Origin: Bacteroidota bacterium
GTDB taxonomy: Bacteria; Bacteroidota; Bacteroidia; Bacteroidales; Cfx3-03
Length of the DNA: 17,992 nt
Direction of reading: 5' to 3'
Assembly (NCBI GenBank): GCA_030706265.1
Contig: JAUZOX010000014.1
Coordinates: 1-17,992, forward strand
The position numbers were made by a program, and so were the translations under genes. Of this stretch, positions 6,508 through 15,200 are shown in pieces. Each line of letters begins with the position of its first letter. Position 1 is the stretch's first letter. The notes below the pieces were generated by a model. It was not told the DNA's origin. It saw only the letters and a list, made by a program, of their open reading frames with translations, and did no database searches.

Positions 6508-7209
6508 ATGGCTAAACTTACAAAAAAAAGAAAAGAGGTTTTAGCAAAATACGACAAGAACGCATTTTACGCACTTGATGACGCCATCAAAGTTGTGAAA
6601 GATATTACCACAACTAAATTCGATGCATCTGTTGATATAGATGTTCGCTTAGGGGTCGACCCCCGTAAGGCCAATCAAATGGTAAGAGGTATCGTTACCC
6701 TTCCTCATGGAACTGGTAAAGTGACACGCGTACTCGTACTTTGCACCCCCGACAAGGAGGAGGAAGCCAGAGCTGCAGGAGCTGATTACGTTGGACTGGA
6801 CGAATACATCGCCAAAATCAAGGAAGGATGGACGGACATCGACGTCGTAATCACCATGCCCAGCGTTATGCCTAAAGTTGGTGCTCTCGGAAGAATATTA
6901 GGTCCCCGTGGCTTAATGCCAAACCCAAAGACAGGAACCGTTACCATGGAAATTGGTAAAGCCGTAAACGAAGTTAAAGCAGGTAAAATTGACTTTAAAG
7001 TCGACAAATTCGGTATTATTCATACCTCCGTTGGAAAAGTTTCATTTGAAGCCAACCAGCTTGCAGACAACATCAGGGAAATTCTCCACACGATTGTCAA
7101 GCTGAAACCTTCATCATCAAAGGGTACTTATGTAAAGAGCGTATTCATCTCGAGCACTATGAGCCCGGGCGTACGCGTAGAACAAAAATCTGCTGCAGTT
7201 AACGCCTGA
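6508..7209 (+). CDS. rplA: 50S ribosomal protein uL1
   Basis: A 233-residue L1, the mobile L1-stalk protein that helps release deacylated tRNA. Family landmarks are FDASVDIDVRLGVDPRKANQ (about residues 38-57), VRGIVTLPHGTGK, and MPKVGALGRILGPRGLMPNP near the middle. The start at 6508 follows aaaggaac, a weak purine tract. In other bacteria L1 represses its own operon by binding the mRNA; I could not identify a clear L1 site before rplK here. rplJ follows after 33 bases. Confidence 0.98.
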   Translation: MAKLTKKRKEVLAKYDKNAFYALDDAIKVVKDITTTKFDASVDIDVRLGVDPRKANQMVRGIVTLPHGTGKVTRVLVLCTPDKEEEARAAGADYVGLDEYIAKIKEGWTDIDVVITMPSVMPKVGALGRILGPRGLMPNPKTGTVTMEIGKAVNEVKAGKIDFKVDKFGIIHTSVGKVSFEANQLADNIREILHTIVKLKPSSSKGTYVKSVFISSTMSPGVRVEQKSAAVNA

Positions 7210-7242
7210 AAAGGTCTCTGGTTAATTTGATCGATTGAAACT

Positions 7243-7764
7243 ATGAATAAAAAAGAGAAAAATCAACTTATCGATACCCTCACAGAGCAGATAAGCACGA
7301 ACAAATATCTCTACATCACGGATATTGCAAACATGGATGTTGCAAATACCAGTAAACTCCGAAGACTCTGTTTTAAGAGGGGTGTAAAGATGGTCGTCGT
7401 TAAAAATGCCCTGTTGCAGAAAGCGATGGAACGCTCAGGTAAGAATTTTGATGGATTATACGGTGTATTGAAGGGTCATACTTCAATTATGTTTTCCGAA
7501 CAGGCAAATACACCCGCCAAACTCATCAAAGAATTCCGTAAAACCAATGCGGTTCCCGTTTTAAAAGGTGCTTACGTAGAAGAGTCTGTATTCGTTGGCG
7601 ACAAACAACTTGATGCACTTTGCAGCCTCAAGACCAAAAACGAACTCATTGCAGACATTATTGCATTGTTACAATCTCCTGCTAAGAATGTTGTTTCAGC
7701 ATTGCAGTCAGGCGGACATACAATCACAGGCGTATTGAAGACCTTATCAGAAAAACCTGAATAG
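7243..7764 (+). CDS. rplJ: 50S ribosomal protein uL10
   Basis: A 173-residue L10, base of the ribosomal stalk. The N-terminal globular part binds rRNA and L11 (LRRLCFKRGVKMVVVKNALL near residues 40-59), and the C-terminal helix carries the L7/L12 dimers. The spacer from rplA is only 33 bases, so the long folded L10 leader known in E. coli is absent at this site. rplL follows after 76 AT-rich bases. Confidence 0.97.
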   Translation: MNKKEKNQLIDTLTEQISTNKYLYITDIANMDVANTSKLRRLCFKRGVKMVVVKNALLQKAMERSGKNFDGLYGVLKGHTSIMFSEQANTPAKLIKEFRKTNAVPVLKGAYVEESVFVGDKQLDALCSLKTKNELIADIIALLQSPAKNVVSALQSGGHTITGVLKTLSEKPE

Positions 7765-7840
7765 GACTCGCTTTATTCCAAAAAAAAATTCAATTATTTT
7801 TTATCATCTCAAGTAAAAACAATTTAAAACCAATAATACA

Positions 7841-8218
7841 ATGGCAGATTTGAAAACTTTTGCAGAACAGTTAGTCAATTTAACCGTTAAGGAAGTAAAT
7901 GAATTAGCTAAAATCTTAAAAGATGAGTACGGTATCGAACCCGCTGCAGCTGCTGCAGTAGCTGTTGCAGGTCCTGTTGCTGACGCTGTTGCCGCTGTCG
8001 AAGAAAAAACTAATTTCGATGTTATTCTCAAGAATGCCGGTGCTCAGAAACTTCAAGTGGTTAAACTTGTTAAAGAACTTACCAGTCTTGGTCTGAAAGA
8101 AGCAAAAGAACTTGTTGATTCGGCACCTAAGACCCTCAAAGAAGGTATCTCCAAAGATGAAGCTGAAGGTTTGAAAAAACATCTTGAAGAAGTAGGTGCA
8201 GAGGTTGAGATAAAGTAA
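7841..8218 (+). CDS. rplL: 50S ribosomal protein bL12 (L7/L12)
   Basis: A 125-residue stalk protein. The N-terminal dimerisation domain (about 1-33) is followed by an alanine/valine-rich hinge (about 37-54) and the C-terminal domain that recruits translation GTPases, with KTNFDVIL and the LGLKEAKELVDSAP segment. It is present in several copies per ribosome, unlike its neighbours, so higher output than rpoBC is expected. A strong terminator-like hairpin starts 36 bases after its stop. Confidence 0.98.
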   Translation: MADLKTFAEQLVNLTVKEVNELAKILKDEYGIEPAAAAAVAVAGPVADAVAAVEEKTNFDVILKNAGAQKLQVVKLVKELTSLGLKEAKELVDSAPKTLKEGISKDEAEGLKKHLEEVGAEVEIK

Positions 8219-8254
8219 GTTAATGACAATAAGTACAATTAAAACATACTAAAT

Positions 8255-8301
8255 CAGACGCCAGACTCTTGTAAAACAGGAGCCTGGACGTCTGTTTTTT
8301 T
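8255..8301 (+). terminator. terminator/attenuator hairpin between rplL and rpoB
   Basis: CAGACGCCAG (8255-8264) pairs with CTGG (8284-8287) plus CGTCTG (8289-8294) with A8288 bulged. After an A/C mismatch, an inner stem of 7 bp (CTCTTGT with ACAGGAG, one T-G pair) closes on loop AAA. Seven T residues follow directly (8295-8301). This is the strongest terminator-like element in the operon, yet rpoB lies downstream with no consensus promoter between. It is best read as a partial terminator that lowers rpoBC relative to rplL, a role known for the rplL-rpoB gap of E. coli. Confidence 0.82.
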
Positions 8302-8379
8302 CCGGTTACTGCCGGTTTCTTTGGTTTTACCGGTTTTGGTTGTTCCTTTCTTATTTTTTTAACTTAAAACATTAAAACC

Positions 8380-11300
8380 TTGGCTTCAATTGATTCAGGA
8401 AGAATTAGCTTCTCATCCACCAAAATCAAGGCAGACTATCCCGATTTCCTTGAAATTCAGTTAAAATCTTTTCAGGATTTTTTCCAATTGGAAACCAATC
8501 CTGAAAATCGCATGAATGAGGGATTGTTTAAAGTGTTTGCCGAAAATTTCCCAATTACGGATGCGAGAAACAACTTTGTATTAGAATTCCTCGATTATTA
8601 TATTGATCCTCCGCGCTACTCAATCGAGGAGTGCATCGAACGTGGTCTTACTTACAGCGTGCCTTTAAAAGCAAAACTAAAGCTGTATTGCACGGATCCG
8701 GAACATGAGGATTTCGAAACCATTATTCAGGATGTTTATCTGGGGATGATTCCCTATATGACCCCTAAGGGAAGCTTTGTTGTCAACGGAGCGGAACGAA
8801 TCGTGGTTTCTCAATTACACCGTTCACCCGGAGTATTCTTCGGCACAAGTTACCATGCAAATGGTCAACAGTTGTATTCTGCCCGTATCATTCCCTTCAA
8901 GGGTTCCTGGATGGAATTTACCACAGACATCAACAATGTGATGTATGCCTACATCGACCGAAAGAAAAAACTGCCGGTCACGACCCTGCTCAGGGCCATC
9001 GGGTTCGAAAGTGACAAGGATATTCTTGAAATTTTTGACCTTGCAGAAGAGGTAAAAGTCAGCAAGGCAGGATTGAAAAAATATATTGGACATCGATTGG
9101 CGGCTCGTGTACTCAAGACATGGATCGAAGACTTCGTTGATGAAGATACCGGCGAAGTTGTTTCTATTGAGCGTACCGAAGTGATCATCGATCGCGAAAC
9201 CGTTCTTGAAAATCAACATATTGACCTGATCGTCGAATCAGGCTCCAAGACAATCCTTTTGCATCGTGAAGATTCAAACCAGATGGACTATTCCGTCATC
9301 TTCAACACGCTGCAAAAAGATACAGCCAACTCGGAAAAGGAAGCTGTTGAATACATCTATCGTCAGTTGCGCAACGCTGAACCCCCCGATGAAGAAACCG
9401 CACGCGGCATCATCGAAAAGTTGTTCTTTAGCGATAAGCGTTACGACCTCGGCGATGTTGGACGTTACAGAATCAATAAAAAATTAAAGTCAGATACTTC
9501 TTTGACCATAAAGGTACTGACCAAGGAAGATATCATCTCGATTATCAAATACCTCATTGCCATGATTAACAGCAAGGCTGAAGTAGATGATATCGACCAC
9601 TTAAGTAACCGCCGTATCCGTACGGTAGGTGAACAGTTATACAACCAGTTTGGAGTTGGTTTGGCACGTATGGCACGTACTATTCGCGAGCGTATGAACG
9701 TCCGCGATAATGAAGTGTTTACTCCTGCCGACCTTATCAATGCCAAGACCCTTTCTTCGGTAATCAACTCCTTCTTTGGCACAAACGCACTTTCACAATT
9801 CATGGATCAAACCAATCCGTTGTCCGAACTCACCCACAAAAGACGTGTTTCGGCTTTGGGGCCCGGTGGTCTTTCCCGTGAACGTGCAGGTTTCGAAGTT
9901 CGTGACGTACACTACACCCACTACGGACGTTTGTGTACGATTGAAACTCCCGAAGGTCCGAATATCGGTTTGATTTCTTCGTTGTGTGTCTATGCCAAGA
10001 TCAATAATCTGGGCTTTATCGAGACGCCGTATATGCATCTCGATAATGGACAAGTGCACTTTGAAGAGTCGCCCGTCTATATGAGTGCAGAAGAAGAAGA
10101 GAACAAGATCATCGCTCAGGCTAACACACTGATGAATAACGACGGACAATTGCTTGAAAAGAAAATCAAGGTTCGCCAATTGGCCGATTATCCTATCGTC
10201 GCCAAGGAAGATATTCAGATGATTGATATCGCTCCTAACCAAATCGCTTCAATAGCAGCATCGCTCATTCCGTTCCTTGAGCACGACGACGCAAACCGTG
10301 CGTTAATGGGATCGAACATGATGCGTCAGGCTGTTCCCTTGCTGAATCCCGAAGCTCCGATTGTGGGAACCGGAATCGAAGGCCCTGTTGCCCGCGATTC
10401 TCGTACCTTGATTCTTGCTGAAGGTGATGGCGTAGTAGAATGGGTCGACGGTATGGATATCACCGTTCGTTATGACCGTGATGAAATCCAAAAGCAGGTT
10501 AGCTTTGATGACGATATAAAGACATACCATCTCACCAAATACATGCGTACCAATCAAAACACCTGTATGAACCTTAGACCAACAGTCATAAAGGGTCAGC
10601 GGTTAAAGAAAGGGGATGTATTATGTGAAGGTTACGGCACCCAAGGAGGCGAACTCGCACTTGGCCGAAACCTGATGGTTGCCTTCATGCCCTGGAAAGG
10701 TTACAACTTTGAGGATGCTATCGTTATTTCAGAACGTGTTCTGAAAGATGATATTTTCACCTCACTCCATATAGAAGAATTCACCATGGAGGTGCGCGAC
10801 ACCAAACGTGGTCTTGAAGAACTTACCAACGATATTCCCAATGTCAGTTCAGAAGCGACCAAGGATCTTGACGAAAACGGATTGATTCGCATCGGTGCTG
10901 AAGTAAAAGAAGGGGATATTCTTATTGGTAAAATCACGCCTAAGGGCGAGAGCGATCCTACTCCCGAAGAAAAGCTTCTTCGTGCCATCTTCGGTGATAA
11001 AGCCGGTGATGTGAAGGATGCGTCCATGAAGGCACCTCCTTCAATGAAGGGCGTTGTCGTTGACAAGAAATTGTTCTCCCGCGTTATTAAAGACCGTAAG
11101 GCCAAAACCAAAGAGAAAGATCTGGTCAAGACGCTCGATGATGATTATAACCACGAAGCACATGAACTGAAGACCCGGTTGGTCGATAAGCTCATGGAAG
11201 TATTGAACGGCAAAACTTCTATTGGTGTTTACAATAACTTCAAGGAAGAAATTATTGCCAAGAAGACCAAGTTTAGCCATAAACAACTGATGGGTCTTGA

Positions 11301-12186
11301 CTATACTACCGTAAACCCCAACAAGTGGACTACCGATAAGGAAAAAAGCGATATTATCCATGATATCATCAACAACTATAACATCAAATACAAAGAAGTG
11401 CTCGGTAAATACAACCGTGTGAAATTTGTAGCTACAGTTGGAGATGAGCTTCCCAATGGTATCATCCAAATGGCAAAAGTTTATGTAGCCAAGAAGCGTA
11501 AAATCACCGTCGGTGATAAGATGGCAGGTCGTCATGGAAACAAGGGTATCGTTGCAAAGATTGTACGTCAGGAAGACATGCCTTTCCTTGAAGACGGAAC
11601 TCCGGTTGACATTGTCCTGAATCCTTTGGGTGTACCTTCGCGTATGAACCTTGGACAGATTTACGAAACTGTACTGGGTTGGGCCGGAAAGAAACTGGGA
11701 CTCCGTTTTGAAACCCCAATCTTCGATGGTGCTTCTCACGACCAGATCAACGAGTATATGCGTAAAGCTGGTTTACCTGAAAACGGACGTGTATATCTCT
11801 ACGACGGTGGTACGGGTGAACGTTTTGATCAGCCGGTAACCGTAGGATATATATACATGCTCAAATTGCACCACATGGTTGATGATAAGATGCACGCCCG
11901 TTCTATCGGACCTTATTCTCTCATCACCCAACAGCCTCTTGGCGGTAAAGCCCAGTTCGGTGGACAGCGTTTTGGCGAAATGGAAGTTTGGGCTCTGGAA
12001 GCATTCGGGGCAGCAAATATCCTTCAGGAAATCCTTACCGTGAAGTCAGATGATGTCGTTGGCCGTGCCAAGGCTTATGAAGCCATTGTAAAGGGTGACA
12101 ACATGCCGACCCCAGGTGTACCTGAATCCTTTAATGTTCTCGTTCACGAACTACGTGGGTTGGGTCTGAACATCACTTTCGATTAA
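8380..12186 (+). CDS. rpoB: DNA-directed RNA polymerase subunit beta
   Basis: A 1268-residue beta subunit, close to the length I know for Bacteroides. The start is TTG at 8380: an in-frame stop lies at 8365 and the first internal ATG is at 8512, inside the conserved N-terminal region, so no ATG start fits. Rifampicin cluster I reads SQFMDQTNPL with Asp476, and HKRRVSALGP with His486 and Ser491; these correspond to the sensitive E. coli residues 516, 526 and 531. Residue 520 is Thr where E. coli has Pro560. The catalytic-centre segment DKMAGRHGNKG and the C-terminal GGKAQFGGQRFGEMEVWALE, which joins RpoC, are intact. It is preceded by an attenuator and followed by an 88-base spacer with a hairpin before rpoC. 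Confidence 0.98.
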   Translation: MASIDSGRISFSSTKIKADYPDFLEIQLKSFQDFFQLETNPENRMNEGLFKVFAENFPITDARNNFVLEFLDYYIDPPRYSIEECIERGLTYSVPLKAKLKLYCTDPEHEDFETIIQDVYLGMIPYMTPKGSFVVNGAERIVVSQLHRSPGVFFGTSYHANGQQLYSARIIPFKGSWMEFTTDINNVMYAYIDRKKKLPVTTLLRAIGFESDKDILEIFDLAEEVKVSKAGLKKYIGHRLAARVLKTWIEDFVDEDTGEVVSIERTEVIIDRETVLENQHIDLIVESGSKTILLHREDSNQMDYSVIFNTLQKDTANSEKEAVEYIYRQLRNAEPPDEETARGIIEKLFFSDKRYDLGDVGRYRINKKLKSDTSLTIKVLTKEDIISIIKYLIAMINSKAEVDDIDHLSNRRIRTVGEQLYNQFGVGLARMARTIRERMNVRDNEVFTPADLINAKTLSSVINSFFGTNALSQFMDQTNPLSELTHKRRVSALGPGGLSRERAGFEVRDVHYTHYGRLCTIETPEGPNIGLISSLCVYAKINNLGFIETPYMHLDNGQVHFEESPVYMSAEEEENKIIAQANTLMNNDGQLLEKKIKVRQLADYPIVAKEDIQMIDIAPNQIASIAASLIPFLEHDDANRALMGSNMMRQAVPLLNPEAPIVGTGIEGPVARDSRTLILAEGDGVVEWVDGMDITVRYDRDEIQKQVSFDDDIKTYHLTKYMRTNQNTCMNLRPTVIKGQRLKKGDVLCEGYGTQGGELALGRNLMVAFMPWKGYNFEDAIVISERVLKDDIFTSLHIEEFTMEVRDTKRGLEELTNDIPNVSSEATKDLDENGLIRIGAEVKEGDILIGKITPKGESDPTPEEKLLRAIFGDKAGDVKDASMKAPPSMKGVVVDKKLFSRVIKDRKAKTKEKDLVKTLDDDYNHEAHELKTRLVDKLMEVLNGKTSIGVYNNFKEEIIAKKTKFSHKQLMGLDYTTVNPNKWTTDKEKSDIIHDIINNYNIKYKEVLGKYNRVKFVATVGDELPNGIIQMAKVYVAKKRKITVGDKMAGRHGNKGIVAKIVRQEDMPFLEDGTPVDIVLNPLGVPSRMNLGQIYETVLGWAGKKLGLRFETPIFDGASHDQINEYMRKAGLPENGRVYLYDGGTGERFDQPVTVGYIYMLKLHHMVDDKMHARSIGPYSLITQQPLGGKAQFGGQRFGEMEVWALEAFGAANILQEILTVKSDDVVGRAKAYEAIVKGDNMPTPGVPESFNVLVHELRGLGLNITFD

Positions 12187-12207
12187 TAACAGACAATCCT
12201 AATTTCA

Positions 12208-12240
12208 CTCAACCGGTAACGATTCACGCTACCGGTTGGG
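12208..12240 (+). other. strong hairpin in the rpoB-rpoC spacer
   Basis: CAACCGGTA (12210-12218) pairs perfectly with TACCGGTTG (12230-12238), loop of 11, and can be extended by T12209-G12239 and C12208-G12240. It is followed by GGGAAATTAG, with no T tract, so it is not an intrinsic terminator. It may be an RNA-processing or stability element, or may influence rpoC translation, whose ATG lies 34 bases downstream. Confidence 0.7.
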
Positions 12241-12274
12241 GAAATTAGTTATCAGATATAATTTTCAAGGTAAC

Positions 12275-15200
12275 ATGGCATTCAGAAAAGATAATAACGT
12301 AAGCAGTAACTTCTCCAAGATTACGATCAGCCTTGCTTCACCCGAAATGGTTCTTGAAAGATCTCACGGTGAAGTGCTGAAGCCCGAAACCATTAACTAT
12401 CGTACTTACAAACCCGAACGCGATGGTTTGTTCTGCGAAAGAATCTTTGGTCCGGTTAAAGATTGGGAATGTCACTGTGGAAAATACAAGAGAATTCGCT
12501 ACAAGGGCATTGTATGTGATCGATGCGGTGTTGAAGTCACAGAAAAGAAAGTACGCAGGGAGCGTATGGGACACATCCAGCTGGTTGTGCCTGTTGCCCA
12601 CATCTGGTATTTTCGTTCATTACCTAACAAAATAGGTGCTCTCTTAGGTCTACCCACGAAAAAACTCGATGCAATCATTTATTATGAGCGCTACGTAGTT
12701 ATCCAACCGGGTATCAAAGAAGTAGACGGCATTAAGGAAATGGATTTCCTTACAGAAGAAGAGTATCTGGATATATTGGAAAGCTTACCAAAAGACAATC
12801 AAAATCTTGACGACAGCGATCCCAATAAGTTCATGGCTAAGATGGGTGCCGACGCACTCTATGATCTTCTACAGCGCATTGACCTGGATAAGATGTCATA
12901 CGAACTTCGCCACAGAGCCAATAATGAAACGTCACAACAACGTAAGGCTGATGCCTTGAAACGTTTACAGGTGTTCGAAGCTTTTCGTGAGGCCAACCGC
13001 CGGATCGAAAACAGGGCAGAATGGATGATTGTAAAGGTCGTTCCGGTTATTCCTCCTGAACTTCGCCCGCTCGTTCCCCTCGATGGTGGTCGTTTTGCAA
13101 CGTCCGACTTAAATGATTTATACCGCCGTGTAATCATTCGGAACAACCGTCTGAAACGTCTTATCGAAATCAAGGCTCCTGATGTGATCATGCGCAACGA
13201 AAAGCGTATGCTCCAGGAAGCTGTGGATTCATTATTTGACAACTCGCGTAAATCAAATTCGGTAAAAACCGAATCCAACCGTGCACTCAAATCGCTATCC
13301 GACAGTTTAAAAGGGAAACAAGGCCGTTTCCGCCAGAACCTGTTGGGTAAACGTGTTGACTATTCAGGTCGTTCTGTAATTGTTGTCGGACCGGAACTGA
13401 AACTCAGCGAATGCGGTTTACCCAAAGATATGGCAAGCGAACTTTTCAAACCCTTCATCATCCGCAAGATGCTTGAACGTGGTATTGTCAAGACCGTAAA
13501 AAGCGCCAAAAAAATCGTCGATCGCAAGGATCCCGTTGTTTGGGATATCCTCGAAAATATATTAAAGGGTCACCCGGTTATGTTAAACCGTGCCCCTACC
13601 CTTCACCGTCTGGGGATTCAGGCCTTCCAGCCTAAGCTGATCGAGGGCAAGGCTATCCAGCTTCACCCGTTGGTTTGTACCGCGTTCAACGCCGACTTCG
13701 ACGGTGACCAGATGGCGGTTCACGTTCCGCTTGGAAACGCAGCTATTCTGGAAGCCCAGGTTTTGATGCTTGCTTCGCATAACATTCTTAACCCTGCTAA
13801 CGGTGCACCGGTAACTGTACCTTCACAAGACATGGTTTTGGGTCTGTATTATATGACCAAAGGCAAGAAGAGCGAAGGTGACATGAAAGTGGAAGGTGAA
13901 AACTTTAAATTCTATTCTCCCGAAGAAGTTATTATCGCTTACAACGAAAAGAAAGTTGACCTTCATGCTTACATAAAGGTCCGTCTTGAAGTTGAAGAAA
14001 ACGGTATGCTTATTCAGAAGATGGTTGACACTACTGTCGGACGCGTCCTGTTCAACCAGGTGGTTCCGAAAGAATTTGGTTATATTAATCAGCTTCTAAC
14101 CAAGAAATCACTTCGAGACATTATCGGCGACGTCTTAAAGAAAACCGGTACTGCCAAAACCGCCAAATTCCTCGATGATATCAAGGAACTTGGATTTACG
14201 ATGGCATTCCGCGGTGGTCTATCATTTAACCTTTCTGACGTTATCGTCCCCGATGTCAAGGAAAAACTGATCGCAGATGCAAACGCAGAAGTTGATGAAG
14301 TAGTGAGCAACTATCAAATGGGATTCATTACCAACAACGAGCGTTACAATCAGATTATCGATATTTGGACACATACCAATTCACAGCTGACCCATGTCCT
14401 CATGAACAATCTGGCTAAAGACCGCCAGGGATTTAACTCAGTTTACATGATGCTTGACTCGGGAGCCCGTGGATCTAAAGAACAGATTCGTCAGCTTTGC
14501 GGTATGCGTGGTTTGATGGCTAAACCCCAGAAATCAGGTGCCAGTGCCCAGGAGATCATCGAAAACCCCATCCTTTCAAACTTTAAAGAGGGGCTGTCGG
14601 TACTTGAGTACTTCATCTCTACTCACGGTGCTCGTAAGGGTCTTGCCGATACCGCTCTGAAGACTGCAGACGCAGGTTATCTGACCCGTCGTTTGGTTGA
14701 TGTTGCCCAGGATGTGGTCATCAGTGAAGAAGACTGCGGAACACTCCGTGGTTTGACTGTTACTGCACTGAAAAAGAATGAAGAAGTTGTAGAAAGCTTA
14801 TACGATCGTATGTTAGGTCGTGTAACCCTGCACGATATCCGTCACCCGCAAACAGGTGAACTGATTGCACTAGCCGGTGAAGAATTAACCGAAGATCTTT
14901 GCGAAAAAATCGCAGAATCCCCGATTGAAAGTGTTGAAATCCGTTCGGTACTTACCTGCGAAGCTAAATTGGGCGTTTGTGCCAAATGTTACGGACGTAA
15001 CCTCGCCAACGGCCGTCTGGTCGGTATGGGTGAAGCCGTCGGTGTAATTGCAGCACAGTCCATCGGAGAACCCGGAACCCAGTTGACACTGCGTACCTTC
15101 CACGTTGGAGGGGTTGCAGGTGGAAATATCGGATCCCAATCCAAACTTGAAGCCCGCTATGACGGTATCCTCGAAATCGATGAATTGCGTTTCGTAGAGG

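Noticed and set aside
9937..9939. Initial idea that Thr520 replaces the rifampicin residue Pro564
   Set aside because: Counting from Asp516/Asp476 gives an offset of 40, so Thr520 corresponds to Pro560; Pro564 is conserved here as Pro524.
11041..11739. 232-codon minus-strand frame inside rpoB
   Set aside because: It lies entirely antisense to a highly conserved part of rpoB, has no family resemblance and is explained by codon use in rpoB.
12236..12274. Longer rpoC start at TTG 12236
   Set aside because: The TTG lies inside the 3' arm of the spacer hairpin and the added residues are not part of beta'; the ATG at 12275 matches the family.
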